Shown here: piece by piece, positions 37,601-47,666 of the stretch
How the letters are laid out: every line of letters starts with the position of its first letter
How positions within the stretch are numbered: the stretch's first letter is position 1
Assembly: GCA_037783415.1 (NCBI GenBank)
Contig: JAZGTN010000005.1
Location: 1,488,001 to 1,552,000 of the forward strand
Length of the DNA: 64,000 nucleotides
Direction of reading: 5' to 3'
DNA from: Leptasterias polaris
Lineage: Eukaryota; Echinodermata; Asteroidea; Forcipulatida; Asteriidae
Program-made: the position numbers and the translations under genes
The notes under the pieces: generated by a model
The model's input: only the letters and a program-made list of their open reading frames with translations
What the model was told of the DNA's origin: nothing
Database searches by the model: none

Positions 37601-40600
37601 TTCATTTTTCAATGAAGGACTTTATAAACAAGTTGATCATTGATGGGTCTGTGCTATTTCTACCTCCATGGTTATACACAGTGCAACCTTAGCTCCATGG
37701 TGTAACCCCATCCGTTATATCAGAAAACCCCGATCATTTTCTCATGACGGCATGACTCACTATTGGCGTGGGTTGCATGTTGAAATTTCACAGTGTGAAA
37801 AAAAAAAACCTGACAAGAGGTTCTGGATCATGGAAGTTAACGTGTAAATAAAATAAACATACTACACACGTGACACCAAGTGTTAAAGACGAAACAGACT
37901 TACAGCCTGCAAATCATTTTAGACAAAGCAATATCATTCATCAGCTGACAATCTGTATAACAACGTGACGAGAAAGAGTTCAGACTTATTTCAGACATGT
38001 GTATTCTAAACTAGGAAATCGTAAACACGAAAAAAGAAGAAGCTACATTTCAAAATCAGGAGACTATACTTCAGCTTTTCCCTAAGAACCGGATACCACC
38101 ACATCAAACAACGTGTGTCCATTCAAGTCAATCTTGCATTTATCAGATTTGTATTCCAGATTGTCAAAAAGGCCATTTCCTGCTCACTCACACCAAAATA
38201 GTACATAACAACTTCAGTCGTTGTGGTTTGTTTACGTTTTATATAGTCTCCATTGAACACCCCAAGCGAGTTGAACAAATGTTTTCTTCCTTTCAAAGTC
38301 AATAGTGCGAAAAAAATGAACAAAGTGATGTTAATGAATAAAACGCCAGTCGAGTGTGCAGTTTGGGTCTTCGTGTATTTTTCCACCACCACACGTTCAT
38401 CTATGGCCTCTACACTAGTCTAGACATTAATTTCCTAGTTTACCGTCAGATCTGTGCCAAACAGCTCACTCAAGGGGGCTGAGCAATAACAACTGGCACC
38501 GATTCAAGAAAAAAATTGGCCTGACATCATGACGGTGCTTAGCACAAAGATGCCCTGCTTAGCACTAACCTTGTTACCAGCTAAATTGCCGTGAGATGTT
38601 CATACATGTGAGTGGTCCACCTCTGCGTACGCTTCAGTTTGTGTTTTGGTGTTAAGCTATGTTTGTTGATGAGCAACTTTTTGAAAATGGGTCATGACTG
38701 AATGTGTTATACCTCAACATTATCAAAGGTTACATGAAATTGACTCATCGACCACCCCCTGTATTACACTTACCATTTACTGATGGGAAGGGAGGTACGA
38801 TGACTTGGTATATTATAGTTCTATACTAACTGTTGGTTTTTGGCAAACGTATTTTTCATTCATTTCATCCTCAAGTTTTCAATAATCAAAACTAAATTTC
38901 ATTTCAAAAACCATAACAATAGCATTTCAGGCAGGAGTAATTTCTCCGGGGTGTTGAACTACACTTCAAAAGCTCACTAGTCAGAATTTACCCGGATCCC
39001 GGGTCGGGGGGGGGGGGGGGGGGGGGTGACCCATTCCTGGGTAAGGGGCTTACTTGAAACTTGTTAAAAGATGGTGTTTTATTTTAGCTCAGATCCCGTT
39101 TCAGCTTGACCAATTTCTGTGTCATTTTGACACATAATCCGGGTCACACCGACCAAGAAAATAGTCAGGCCGCCTGGGACCCGGCATCCGGGTCATGTGA
39201 AAGTTCTGACCCGAGACTGTTTAAAAGTGTATAACAACGGTTGTAAATGTTTACTGAGCAAGGATTGTCACACGGAAATTGCACTATGCAAACAGAATAA
39301 AGTTTACAGACAAAGGCAAAACACATTGTAAATTTGGTCTCGAATCATGGGACCCACAATAGCCTTCGTGTCAACTCTGACCTGGGAGAATTTGGGGTGT
39401 ATAATGACGGTTGTACAACAAAATTACAGCCAGGATTGTCACACGGAAACGACAAAATGGAAAAGATTGAAGCTTTACAGACACAAAGGCAGAACGCTGT
39501 ATGATTGGTTTCAAAACATGTCAAAGTAATATTTTACACACACATTTTATTTAAGAGTTTTCCTCATTGATGATGCAATGAGGTGTTTCAGTCAAAGTGT
39601 ACAGCCAGGGGCTGTCTGGGTGTCTTTTGGATACCCTGTTTTTAATTTGGACACCTTGTTTTATCTGCCATTTACATGTAAATGGATTGTAAGTGGAAAA
39701 TGTGGACACCCAGTTAGTTTTAAAATTTCCAACAAATTTAAACACCCTTTTACCAAATCCTGGCTAAAACATTGTTTTCAGTTGATGACGACTCGCAGGC
39801 CTAGACCTACATATATCAACTTTCCATGAAGTGAATTTACACGAAATATTTCCAACCATTCCGAACTTGGGATTCGGACAGTGGCATATTCTCCCTTTAA
39901 TGTGAATCAATTTGAGCAAGCTGCTAGGCAGGCGCCCTTCACATTCCAAGTTGGTTTTCCGTTTTGACCTTCTCAGCGTGTGGAAAAGCGGGGGTCAAAG
40001 TATCACGCAGCAAGTGTCAGGTTCAGTAAAGTGGTTGGAACGAATTGAACATTAGGCAAGAGTATCCACACGAAATATCAGTATCCAGGATGTCCCACAA
40101 TTGGTAGCGCTTTTCCAGATCTGTGTTGTGACCAAACACTCTTCACATATCTTCAATTTGTTTCTGGGTTTTTTTCTTGAGCATTTGTGTACGTGCGATG
40201 CATACTTTGTGAAAGGGACACTTTGCCTTGGATCGGGCGAGTTTGTCTATGAAAAGCGTTTGTAACCGTTTGTTATAAAATGCATATGATTAGAAAGATG
40301 TTTTAAAAGTAGAATACAATGATCCACACAAAGATGCCACGACATTGCCACGACTTTGCGAACTAACACGGTCCGCCATTTTGTGGAGTCAAAAATTTGA
40401 CTCCACAAAATGGCGTGCCGTGTTAGTTCACGATTAAAAAGGAAAACCCCGCAATTTTGAGGCATATTTGTGTGGATCATTATATTCTACTTTTAAAACA
40501 TCTTTCTAACCATAGGGCCTATGCATTTCATAACAAACGGTTACACGCTTTTCATAGACCAACTCGCCCAATCCAAGGCAACGTGTCCCTTTAAGCTTTG

Positions 40601-43600
40601 TAATAAATAGGGTGTAACACTATTTAGTCTTTGCCCTTTAACTTTTTCAGTCCCTAGCCAGCAAGACCGCAGTAAGCTTAACTTTTCACTGGCCCGTCAG
40701 GTTTTTTTCACCAGCACATTACTCATAATGATAGGCATGTTTTTCAATACTGAACTAGCCGGACCACTTGCGAGCATTTCGACAGGTCTTTGTTTGTTTT
40801 ATAAACTAGCATTTGGCGAGCGAACCACTATGAGAACGCCGAGTATTACAGATAAATGGGAATCATATCCAGTTAGAGTTTCTGACTGGATACATTTTTT
40901 CTTTCTAATGTAAATCTGTTCATGATACTTGTTAATATTTTCACGTACAATCGTATGAAAACAGAACCCAAATTGCACAAGCCAATACGCGTAAGTTGCA
41001 TGGCTTGATGCCTACCAACGAAAACAGATTTAGAAAAATGAATCAACAAATACTCTTACCATTTGGTTGATTATCAATGGAGCATGAAGAGATTTATTTT
41101 ACCAGGTAAAGTGAAAGCTATCTTGATATAATGGCAAAGTACACTCCAAAAACTTCAGGGTCATGGGGCCTGACCAATTGCTGGGTCAATTTGACCTGGA
41201 ATCAGCATTTCTTAACTCCTTCCCGGGTCACTCTGACCCGGAAAAGGGTAAGATCCCCTGGGACCCGGAATCCTGATCAATCATTGCCAGGAAAGTTTCA
41301 GAGTGGCATGTTACCAATCGTCTTCAGAAACCACCTCTTTAAACCTCACCCTCCAGTTAAAGATAAAACCCCCAACAGGGTTTGCCCTTAACCTTTTCAG
41401 TGCCCAGCATAGCTTGTCTTTCCACTAGTCCATCACACATGTCCATATTTCATACTAAATAGAGATGTTTTTCAACACTGAACTAGCCAGCCGGCCCACT
41501 TTGAGTGAGTTTTGACTGGTCCTCTTGTGTTTTAACTGGCATTTTGGCTAGCGGACCACAGTAAGGGAGAACGCTGCCCAATACATAATTGTTTTTGGAA
41601 GAGTCGTCCTTACATTACAACAGCTAGCTTTGTGCCCATATTCTTCTTAAAACAATAAATGGACATCATCTCGTAACCGATCAGTTTCCCTCTTTTTTGG
41701 TAAGGTCTGGATTCTGATAAACTAAAAAAATATATATAAATAAATAAACTGATATTAAAAAACTCAAATGCCATATAGTCATACTTTTTTGAGGGATACC
41801 TCGAAGAAGAAAAAGAGAGGAAAAAATATACAAACTTGAGAAAACCCAACATAAAACAAACAAACAAACAAACAACCCAACAAACAAACAAACAAACAAA
41901 CGTATTCATCCGAGGAAGTCACAAATTGGCATTGAAATGCAATTTTCAATTGACATATTTAATTTTATATTATTCAATTCCACCTATTATTTGATTTTGT
42001 AAAAGTTTTCCCCACTGAGGTCAATGTCCTCGACAGCAACATTTTAAAAAGCGACTCTCAAGTAAAAATAACAATTTTTTCAAGTAAATGCTGACATTTC
42101 AGTGAATCAGCAAGCCTAAAACAGGGTCGCGTACGAGTAACAAGGCGCTGGACACTTTTGGTAATTACTCAAAATAATTGTTAGCGTACAAACTTACTTG
42201 GTAACGAGCAATGGAGAGCTGTTGATAGTATAAAACATTGTGAGAAACGGCTCCCTCTGAAGTAACGTAGTTTTTGAGAAAGAGGTAATTTCTCACTCAA
42301 ATAATAAAAGACTTCTTGCTGAAGCCTTTTATTATGCATCTGAAAGCACACAAAGTAATGCAACTAGGGTGTTTTTTCTTTCATTATTCTCTTGCAAATT
42401 CGATGACCAATTGAGCCCAAATTTTCACAGGTTTGTTATTTTATGCATATGTTGGGATACACCAAGTGAGAATACTGGTCTTCGACAATTACCAAACGTG
42501 TCCAGTGCCTTTAAAACACATTAGCACACCATCACGTTGGAATATCATGAATGGTAATCTTATCATTGTGTTGTTACTGACCAACAACGTAGGTGGTGGT
42601 AATTGTGCTGTGTATTGGGCAATGCCATTCTCATTGGCACAGAGGCACATAATTATTCAAATCTATAGACCATTACACATTATTGTTTACAAAAAGGAGT
42701 GACACTGTGTCTCCCAATTTCCAAGGCATTTTCTGGCAGACAAAATACTACAAATAATTAAAGTCAGCATGCACATGTACAAAAAGCAACTTCTGTTTCA
42801 GATGCCTCTGAGTAACTCTATAGGCCTAGGCAGATTTTAAGCCGTGATTCCTCAAAGGCCAAGGCTTTACGAATCACGGCGAGTGCCCTTGCCTTTATGG
42901 TCCTATATGCACTTAACGGCCTACTTACATGTACATTACTTTGATCACATGACAGCATCAAACACTGAAGCTTATTATGGGAACCTTTGTTGTCTTATTG
43001 TGGCAACAAGATTTTTAAGGGAATACGATTACTCAAAAAGCTTTAAAAAATACTAAAACGCGGATGGGCACAGATTTTTGTTTTCTTCAGAATACTGACG
43101 TGAAGTGGTTAACCGCCCCGACTCTGTAATTACACCACAATATGTATTCGTGTTTCTTTTTCACAAAACGTGTAAACAAATTATCATGTAAACTTGATTC
43201 AAACAGTTCTAAAAATGGAAGTTAAGTTATGGTGGACATTGACCATGTGCGTTTCCCGTGACAAACTGACATTATTTTACTTGGCTTCATGAACCGTGGG
43301 CAACCAGGTCATATCTCAGTATATCAACGTAGGGTGCATCCTGCTGGCACTTGCTCTTGCTGTGAATTTGAAATACTTTCACGCCAGTAGTAATTAACCG
43401 AAATATTTCTCAAGAGAGACTTCAATGAAACACCCTTACACAAAATAACCGTATATTATAGCACGGTTGACATACATAATACAGTCCACGGCTGTAGTTA
43501 AGCTAACTAAAACCACGTTAAAACCCTAGCAGGCTAATTCTCACATCATTGCTTTTGCTTGATGGGTCAGTATTTTAGTTTGATGGATTAAATTTCAGGT

Positions 43601-46600
43601 GTAGTCTGGTTAAATTCAGGTTCTACTAATAAAACTCTTTAGTGACAGTACTCCATTAGGGGACGTAAAGATATCCTAATACACGTGGAGGTATGTATAA
43701 GAACTTCCCAGCTCGATATAAAGACGACCAACTCCCATGGAAGAACTCTTTACAATGCCTAAGATACACCTCTCCCAACTGGTATAATAGTGGACATGTC
43801 AAGTTCAAGAAGGCTAAACGATGACATTATATCTTGCAACTCATAAAATAGAATAACAACATTTACTTATATGCCTATATATATACATCCGGCCTTGGGG
43901 CTGCTACCGGGTAATATCTTTCCCCGTCTTAGAAATTCCATCTGGTAAAACAATATATCCATATCTATATTATACGAGGGGAAGTATGCGATCGGGAATT
44001 TTTTTGAAATTGACATGTGTGCTACTATCAGTCTTGCAACAAGGTCACGTTTCCCCAAATATTAAAGCAAAGAAAATAACTATTTTACTTTTGTTGGGTA
44101 AGTGCATTTATTTTAATCATACAGTCTGTATAGTTCAACCATAAAACACAATTTCATTTATTTTCCCCTTTGTTTTCGTTTTCAGCGGAAAACACTACAT
44201 TCCGTAGTGTTTATATGGTTTGATGACAGTTCATCCAAAAATGTTAGAATTATCACTAATATCAGCTTAAAAGAGAATATAAAATGCAATTTTGCTCCAA
44301 CGTGATGATGGACTTGAAACCGGCCAATTTTCTGGATTAGATTCCAGCTGTAAATCAGTTCTTTCTCAAGTTCGATTCACTGATCAATTATTTCTCATTC
44401 GAAATATAAAAAGAGTGACAATGTCCTTATACCGATGTGATATTTTTTTTAATTATTAATTGTGGCTTCAAACTATAAACTGATCATTAAAACTAAAAAC
44501 ATCCTAATTAAAAACCAAAGCTTTTTAAACATCTCGATTACCAACTCAGAAAATGTTTAGGTTTGAGATCAACAAATGACGTCATCCAGTAGGCTAATCA
44601 CAAATAAGGAATATACTGAACATTTAATACTAAACAATACCTTGGATTTTGGGAACGATGAATTCACCGATGAAGGTCTTCTTATTAATAAAAGACATCA
44701 ACCATTTTGATTGTGTCACATTTGAAGGTGAAATTGTTGTTATTAAATTATTATAATTGTTTTTTATTCTTAATAAGACTGCATAATTATTTGTAGTAGT
44801 TCAGGTGTAGAGTGTAAGAATCACACAACAGCACAAGGTTGTTCACACGAACAGACAGGTTTTGCCCTTCACCTTTTACTTAGTGACTAGCCAGCAGGCA
44901 GGACAAGTTAGCTTGTCATTTCACTTGTCCGTCAGCTTTTTCACTAGTCCATAATTTTAAATAAAAAGGGAAGCATTTCTAATCAGCCGGACAATTTGAA
45001 TGGAATTGTGACTGGTCATAACTAGGATTTGGCCAGTGTGGACCACTGTAGATGGAGAACGCTGACAGAAGAGTCACATAAAATGACAAACCTTCCGTTA
45101 AGTATAGAATTAGAAATTTTTAGTAACATTTTGAGATTTCTTTTTCTTTTTCCTGATTGTCTACACTACTGAAAAACTTCAAACAGAAATAGTGTGTTAT
45201 TAAAAATAATCATTGCCGTCACTGAAAAGCAATGTTTCACAACTGAAATGTTTCTCCTGGATAAACAAGAAAAAATGTCATTGTCTGGCAAAGTTTAAAA
45301 ATTATTATCCTTAAAAGGGACGCTTGGTATCACCCTTTAAAAATTAATGGCAATAAAAGCATACTTTTGATTAGAAGTACAGCAGCTTTCGATGGTTTAA
45401 AGCATTTGAGAAACATTTTAGTTTACTTCGAAGTAATGTGGTTTATGTAAAAAGGTTTTAGACCCACAAATTTGAATCTGAGATACGTTACTGTCAGAAA
45501 CGTTTCTCAGATTGAGTATTCCTATTAGGGATTATTCTTCCTGTGGACTTATTCGCTCCGGATTTTCGGTGATATCTCAAAAAACGCGACCACCCTTTGA
45601 AGTGAAATTTTCACAGGATTAAAACAATCGTTCACGGTTCCACAAACGAAAGGTAAACTTTGTTTTAAGTTTTGTTTTTTTAAACTGTCCATCATTAGAT
45701 ATTTCAAGTTTCAAAAAACCTCAGCAATTGTGAAGATTATTTTGTTAAGCGAACGCACAGTGCGTGATGACGGGCAGTCGGATTATTTGAGGGGTGCACT
45801 GTCACGGACTCATGACCCCCCTTTTTGCCACACAACTTCTATCTAATCAATGGATTATCGTGTTTAGTAAACATTCCACAGGGATAGGCCAGGGCGATTG
45901 ACATGCCTGAACTAAACTATATACAAACAGTAGTAGTACTGTACGTAGTGGTTGGCATTGCACATTAAATGCCCATATCCCATGATAACTAGGCCTTTAG
46001 TCACCCAATTGCTATGCACATAAAGTCATGAATAAGACGACTTGATCAACCTGGAAAACTGGTTTTGTTCCAAGGTCCAAATTCCGCTATCATTATTGTC
46101 ACTTTATAAATCAACAAAATAACTAAATTATACACAATCAGGTCAAACCACAACCTTGCATGGGTTAAATGATTAACAGTACAGGAAAACAACTTCAATG
46201 AGACGGGCCATGAAGTATCGATTTCTACCAAATCGATGCTAAAGGCGTGGAATGCGATTTGAAATGAAGAAAAATAAAAAATAAATATGCTGTTTTGTGT
46301 AAACTGATTTTATTATTTTGAAAGATCTTCTTTCTCGCAAAATATCGTTTGTTTTGATAGTAATGCTAATTGTTTACATAAGGGAACACGCGCGATTAGA
46401 ACGGTCACATGGAGGTCTAACAACAACATTATCAAAGCAGTAATTGCATGTGGAAAAAGGGTAAACATACACGTGAGTACGACAGCTAAAGTTTGACGTG
46501 AAATTGAAAACATTAATTAATCGTAAGACCGTGGAAAAAGTGTGGAATGTGAGTACAAGGTGTAATGCCAAATTGACATCTTCAAAAATAGTTTCTCGAA

Positions 46601-47666
46601 ACTGGAGTTGTTGAAAACAGTTATACTTTTAGGATTGAAGAACATTTATCACCGTTACTATAAAAGCCCCCCCCCCCCTGCATGTAAACCCCATTTTGAA
46701 GTTGTCCAGGTAACCCTACATATCCAACACCTCAAATCCTTTTGCATCAAAAACAATTTGCATCAAAAACAATTTATAACTCAAAATTATTTAATTAAAG
46801 AGAAAGGGAAGTGACCGATTCTATTTTGTTTTGTACTCATAGTCCTCATGTGAATGGGGAAAAATTAAAAGTCTCTAACCTCTCATTAAAGGAGTTTATA
46901 CTTTTGGTAAATGTCAAAGACCAGTATCCTCACTTGGTGTATCCCAACATATACATGAAACAACAAACCTGTGAAAATTTGGGCTCTCAATTGGTCATTG
47001 AAGTTGCAAGAAAATGATGAAAGAAAAAACACCCTTGTTGTACAAATTAGTGTGCTTTCAGATAGGAATAAAAGGCTTCTGGCCAGAAGTCTTATTATTT
47101 TAGTGAGAAATTACCTCTTTCTCAAAAACTACGTTACTTCAGAGGGAGTCGTTTCTCACAATGTTTTATACTATCAACAGCTCTCCGTTGCTCATTACCA
47201 AGTAAGTTTTTATGCCAATATATATTTTGAGTAATTACCAAACGTGTACAGTGCCTTTAAAATATGTTTCTAGATGTATATATATAGGCAGGGCATGGGT
47301 GGGGTGGGCATACAATACATCCCTCTCTCTTAACAGTTACAGTGGTCTAATAACAAGTCCCAAACTCATGACAATGTCGAAAGAAAACCATAACATATGG
47401 ACCAGTGAAAAAACTGGCAGACTAGTGTCAGTGAAACAACAAGCTCACTGGTCCTGCTGCTTGTCACTGAAAACAGTTTATTAAGCCAAACCATGCAATT
47501 TAAGATTACGAATGCAACTGATAAGAAGAGTTATGCAACTGAAGAAAGAGACATTGCTATGTTTAACTCCAAGATGTGTCTAGGAACTCACCTTGCCCAG
47601 AGCCGAACGTGATGACAACTTAACATGCAGCACACCTTCCTTCTTACGAATCCTCTTGCTGTTCAT
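26559..47666 (-). CDS. Dok-like docking protein (PH + IRS-type PTB + long acidic tail), four exons
   Basis: A gene rebuilt from exons 47666-47592, 31042-30730, 29680-29461 and 28603-26559, whose splice phases (0, 1, 2) all match. It gives at least 884 residues. Residues 8-118 form a PH domain: EGVLHVKL, then GKAWKRKWVAV, ending in the C-terminal helix Trp of DAQEWLSMF. The start aligns by eye with Dok-1 (EG-x-L, G-x-K-x-W-x-x-x-W-A-V). Residues 130-235 form an IRS-type PTB domain, with FVRVSVV, SER-x4-G-x-Y, W-x-LRHLKKF and NGEGEFIFF. Dok proteins bind membrane lipid and phosphotyrosine receptors and recruit SH2 proteins through tail tyrosines; this tail has none. The ATG at 47666 is preceded in frame by TGA. 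The C-terminus is unsettled: either a CAG/GTGAGA donor at 26558 leads to a further exon, or translation runs on to the TAG at 26536 (891 residues). Confidence 0.8.
28683..28833. mobile_element. Short foldback element in Dok-like intron 3
   Basis: CAATGGGAGACTTT at the left is inverted as AAAGTCTCCCATTG at the right. The inner parts (GCAGACTTTCCGGGTAAAT and its counterpart ATTTACCTGTTAAGTCTGC) continue the arms, so about 65 bp per side can pair. Confidence 0.75.
28880..29300. mobile_element. Partial copy of the TTAA foldback element (half)
   Basis: TTTCTCAGAATGATGTCATC, then CAATGGCA, ACCATTTTAA, TTTTCCCC, a GAGGGCTCT / GAGGACTCT-type word, CATCACAAAATTG and CCCTTCCT, match in order the right half of the element at 55914-56846. 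It ends with TGCCCCTTTAAG. It lies in intron 3 of the Dok-like gene. Confidence 0.7.
29461..29680 (-). CDS. Dok-like gene, exon 3 (first half of the PTB domain)
   Basis: 220 bp, after the acceptor TATTGTTGATCTCGACAG, entering in phase 1 and leaving in phase 2 at CAA/GTAAGA. It encodes FVRVSVVPNKDSERSNVSG, then DYYAHISLTHINLYD, a W-DLRHLKKF strand, and DFEKIVHIMPSK. The SER-x4-G-x-Y pattern matches the AERCGLHGSY region of Dok-1 as I remember it. A 36-bp-class minisatellite starts 29 bp upstream of the acceptor, inside the intron. Confidence 0.82.
29709..29870. repeat. Intronic minisatellite next to the PTB-exon acceptor
   Basis: Four or five imperfect copies of a GATCAAGGCAAAGGC / AGAGGCTTTGACC unit, roughly 30-36 bp. 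It begins 29 bp upstream (minus strand) of the acceptor at 29681. Read on the minus strand it keeps the exon frame open upstream of the splice site, but this is not coding. Confidence 0.75.
29871..30729. other. Dok-like intron 2, remainder
   Basis: It holds an inverted pair TCTATGTTCCGAA (30068) and TTCGGAACATAGA (30151), a stretch with CCCTAACC words near 30108, and an inverted GGCTACGGC / GCCGTAGCC pair at 30340-30425. These look like remnants of short transposons. No additional exon is needed to keep the reading frame. Confidence 0.55.
30730..31042 (-). CDS. Dok-like gene, exon 2 (most of the PH domain)
   Basis: 313 bp, entering in phase 0 after an acceptor ending ATAATAAAG and leaving in phase 1 at G/GTAAAGT. 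It encodes AWKRKWVAVQQ, then LLLELYVEKGAYDK, EGVVSVRRTRSK, HAIEISSASKVLLGV and DAQEWLSMFRMNLL, followed by a proline-rich linker (PPVKEMPCPPG). The alternation of hydrophobic strands and the final Trp helix fit a PH fold. The basic WKRKW segment is where PH domains commonly contact phosphoinositides (family knowledge; binding is not shown here). Confidence 0.82.
31569..31801. mobile_element. MITE with CTATAGATAG termini
   Basis: CTATAGATAG at the left and CTATCTATAG at the right, each followed inward by GCCATCTTTACGGGCAA or its inverse. About 230 bp; GC-rich centre (TTGCGGGCGCGTCAAGCGC). No coding capacity. Confidence 0.75.
32294..32661. mobile_element. MITE family A, copy 1
   Basis: Left end TTAAAGGCAAAGTATACC, right end GTATACCTTCCC. 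It carries GAGAAACGT, CAGAAACGTTTCTCAGATT, ACTTCGAAGT and GAAAGCTGCTGTACTTC, shared in inverted orientation with copies at 45311 and 50032. It contains an internal short palindrome (GAAACGT repeated with its inverse). Located in Dok-like intron 1. Confidence 0.85.
33420..33925 (+). mobile_element. tRNA-derived SINE, split by a MITE
   Basis: GTGGCCGAGCGGTTAAG is a tRNA A-box of the Ser/Leu type and GGTTCGGGTCC a B-box. Then follow TGTCCTTGAGCAAGATACT and, after the MITE, TTGCTCTGTCCTTTCGATG, ACATTAAGCC and GGTCCC, the usual body of deuterostome tRNA-SINEs. The tRNA-like head has lost about 20 bases of anticodon arm and is not a working tRNA. Confidence 0.8.
33509..33848. mobile_element. MITE with CTATAGACCATGT termini, copy 1 (340 bp)
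   Basis: Left end CTATAGACCATGTGACC, right end ACATGGTCTATAG, a perfect terminal inversion of 13 bp. It is inserted inside the SINE, whose halves flank it. The second copy is at 52423-52761. A TA target duplication is possible but cannot be told apart from the CTATAG palindrome. Confidence 0.88.
33915..34062 (-). pseudogene. Non-LTR retrotransposon remnant (C-terminal tail of the reverse transcriptase ORF)
   Basis: The minus strand reads GRPKMRWVDNIREWSG, then CDTTELEAAAL and a TAA. The GRP-x4-W-x-DNI-x-x-W pattern is the familiar end of LINE polymerase ORFs. Only about 30 codons remain, with a stop after them. It abuts the end of the SINE in the opposite orientation. Confidence 0.75.
34063..35098. 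other. Dok-like intron 1, unassigned part
   Basis: AT-rich, with an ATAATAATAATAAT run near 34248 and no clear exon or complete repeat. Confidence 0.5.
35570..35850. repeat. Degenerate minisatellite, AGGGAACGAAAGCGTATTTT unit
   Basis: About eleven copies of a 24-bp-class unit, AGGGAACGAAAGCGTATTTT and variants (AGGGAACAAAAGCATATTTT, CGAGGAAACAAAAGCGTATC). The long open frames over it on both strands are repeat artefacts. Confidence 0.85.
36498..36533. repeat. Perfect 14-bp hairpin
   Basis: GGGTTATCCGAACC, an 8-base loop AAAAAAGT, GGTTCGGATAACCC. The arms extend outward with mismatches (CGAAGATCACGT against ACGTGACCTTCG), which suggests the centre of an old foldback element. Confidence 0.85.
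36900..36988. repeat. TTTTTA microsatellite
   Basis: Runs of ATTTTT and ATTTTTT repeated about twelve times, followed by a short GATCATTT palindrome at 36993-37010. Confidence 0.9.
37020..38984. other. Dok-like intron 1, unassigned part
   Basis: No exon recognised. A TGCTTAGCAC repeat pair lies at 38530-38575; it resembles the TGCTTAGCGC-type repeat near 51230-51350. Otherwise plain AT-rich DNA. Confidence 0.5.
38985..39225. repeat. Repeat family C (GGGTCA-rich), copy 2, with a 21-G run
   Basis: ACCCGGATCCCGGGTC, then 21 G at 39006-39026, TGACCCATTCCTGGGTAAG, TCCGGGTCACACCGACC, CCTGGGACCCGGCATCCGGG. Same order of motifs as copy 1, including the central TTTTAGCTCAGAT word. Confidence 0.75.
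39228..39525. repeat. Local duplication, two units about 185 bp apart
   Basis: GGATTGTCACACGGAAA, TTTACAGACAAAGGC and TGGT-TC-AA-CATG occur at 39261-39350 and again at 39432-39520 in the same order, each after a GTGTATAA-ACGGTTGTA lead. Confidence 0.75.
40208..40600. mobile_element. Long foldback MITE (near-complete palindrome)
   Basis: The left arm starts GGGACACTTTGCCTTGGATC and the right arm ends GATCCAAGGC-type sequence then GTGTCCCTTTAAG. Arms of about 190 bp pair almost to the centre, where GTGGAGTCAAAAATTTGACTC lies. Ends are TTAA/AGGGACAC-like on the right. No coding capacity. Confidence 0.9.
40622..40845. repeat. Repeat family E (CACTAGTCC / CTAGCCAGC), copy 1
   Basis: TTGCCCTTTAACTTTTTCAGT, CTAGCCAGCAAGACC, TTTTTCAATACTGAACTAGCC and GCATTTGGCGAGCG-ACCACT follow in the order also seen at 41382 and 44858. 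Function unknown. Confidence 0.7.
41150..41312. repeat. Repeat family C (GGGTCA-rich), copy 3
   Basis: CAGGGTCATGGGGCCTGACC, CTGGGTCAATTTGACC, CCGGGTCACTCTGACCCGG and GGGACCCGGAATCCTGATC. Inverted GGGTCA/TGACCC pairs throughout. Confidence 0.7.
41382..41570. repeat. Repeat family E, copy 2
   Basis: TTTGCCCTTAACCTTTTCAG, CCACTAGTCCATC, TTTTTCAACACTGAACTAGCC, ACTGGCATTTTGGCTAGCGG. Same motif order as copy 1, about 760 bp away in direct orientation. Confidence 0.7.
41850..41902. repeat. CAAA/CAAC microsatellite
   Basis: AAACAAACAAACAAACAACCC followed by further CAAA units. Confidence 0.9.
42145..42514. mobile_element. MITE family B, copy 1
   Basis: Left CTGGACACTTTTGGTAATTA, right ATTACCAAACGTGTCCAGTG followed by CCTTTAA. 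Inner words GTGAGAAACGGCTCC, AAGTAACGTAGTTTTTGAG and GTTGGGATACACCAAGTGAG are shared with 46886-47260 in the other orientation. Confidence 0.88.
42515..44857. other. Dok-like intron 1, unassigned part
   Basis: No exon recognised. A short palindromic stretch surrounds AAGGCCAAGGC at 42840-42880. AT-rich otherwise. Confidence 0.5.
44858..45062. repeat. Repeat family E, copy 3
   Basis: TTTTGCCCTTCACCTTTTAC, CTAGCCAGCAGGCAGGAC, TTTCACTTGTCCGTCAGC, CACTAGTCCAT and ATTTGGCCAGTGTGGACCAC. More diverged than copies 1 and 2. Confidence 0.65.
45311..45668. mobile_element. MITE family A, copy 2
   Basis: TTAA at both limits; left TTAAAAGGGACGCTTGG, right GAAAGGTAAACTTTG. Shares ATTAATGGCAATAAAAGC, CAGCAGCTTTCGATGG, AAACGTTTCTCAGATT and ATTCGCTCCGG-TTTTCGG with copies 1 and 3. 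Confidence 0.85.
46781..47260. mobile_element. TTAA foldback element fragment carrying a MITE family B copy
   Basis: 46781-46885 matches 55896-56004 (AAAGAGAAAGGGAAGTGACC, GTCCTCATGTGA, CTCTAACCTCTCATTAAA). At TTAA 46886 a MITE family B copy begins and runs to the TTAA at 47257-47260 (GTAATTACCAAACGTGTACA at its end). The same two-element junction occurs at 56005, so this is a copied composite whose right part is missing here. Confidence 0.8.
47592..47666 (-). CDS. Dok-like gene, exon 1 (start codon, PH strand 1)
   Basis: Twenty-five codons from ATG at 47666: MNSKRIRKKEG, then VLHVKLSSRSALGK. An in-frame TGA lies eight codons upstream with no other ATG between, and position -3 is A. The exon ends AAG/GTGAGT in phase 0. 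The peptide is highly basic and supplies the EG-x-L beginning of the PH domain, which continues without a gap in exon 2 as AWKRKW. It is too short to stand out as an open frame and was found by looking for the missing PH start. Confidence 0.78.
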
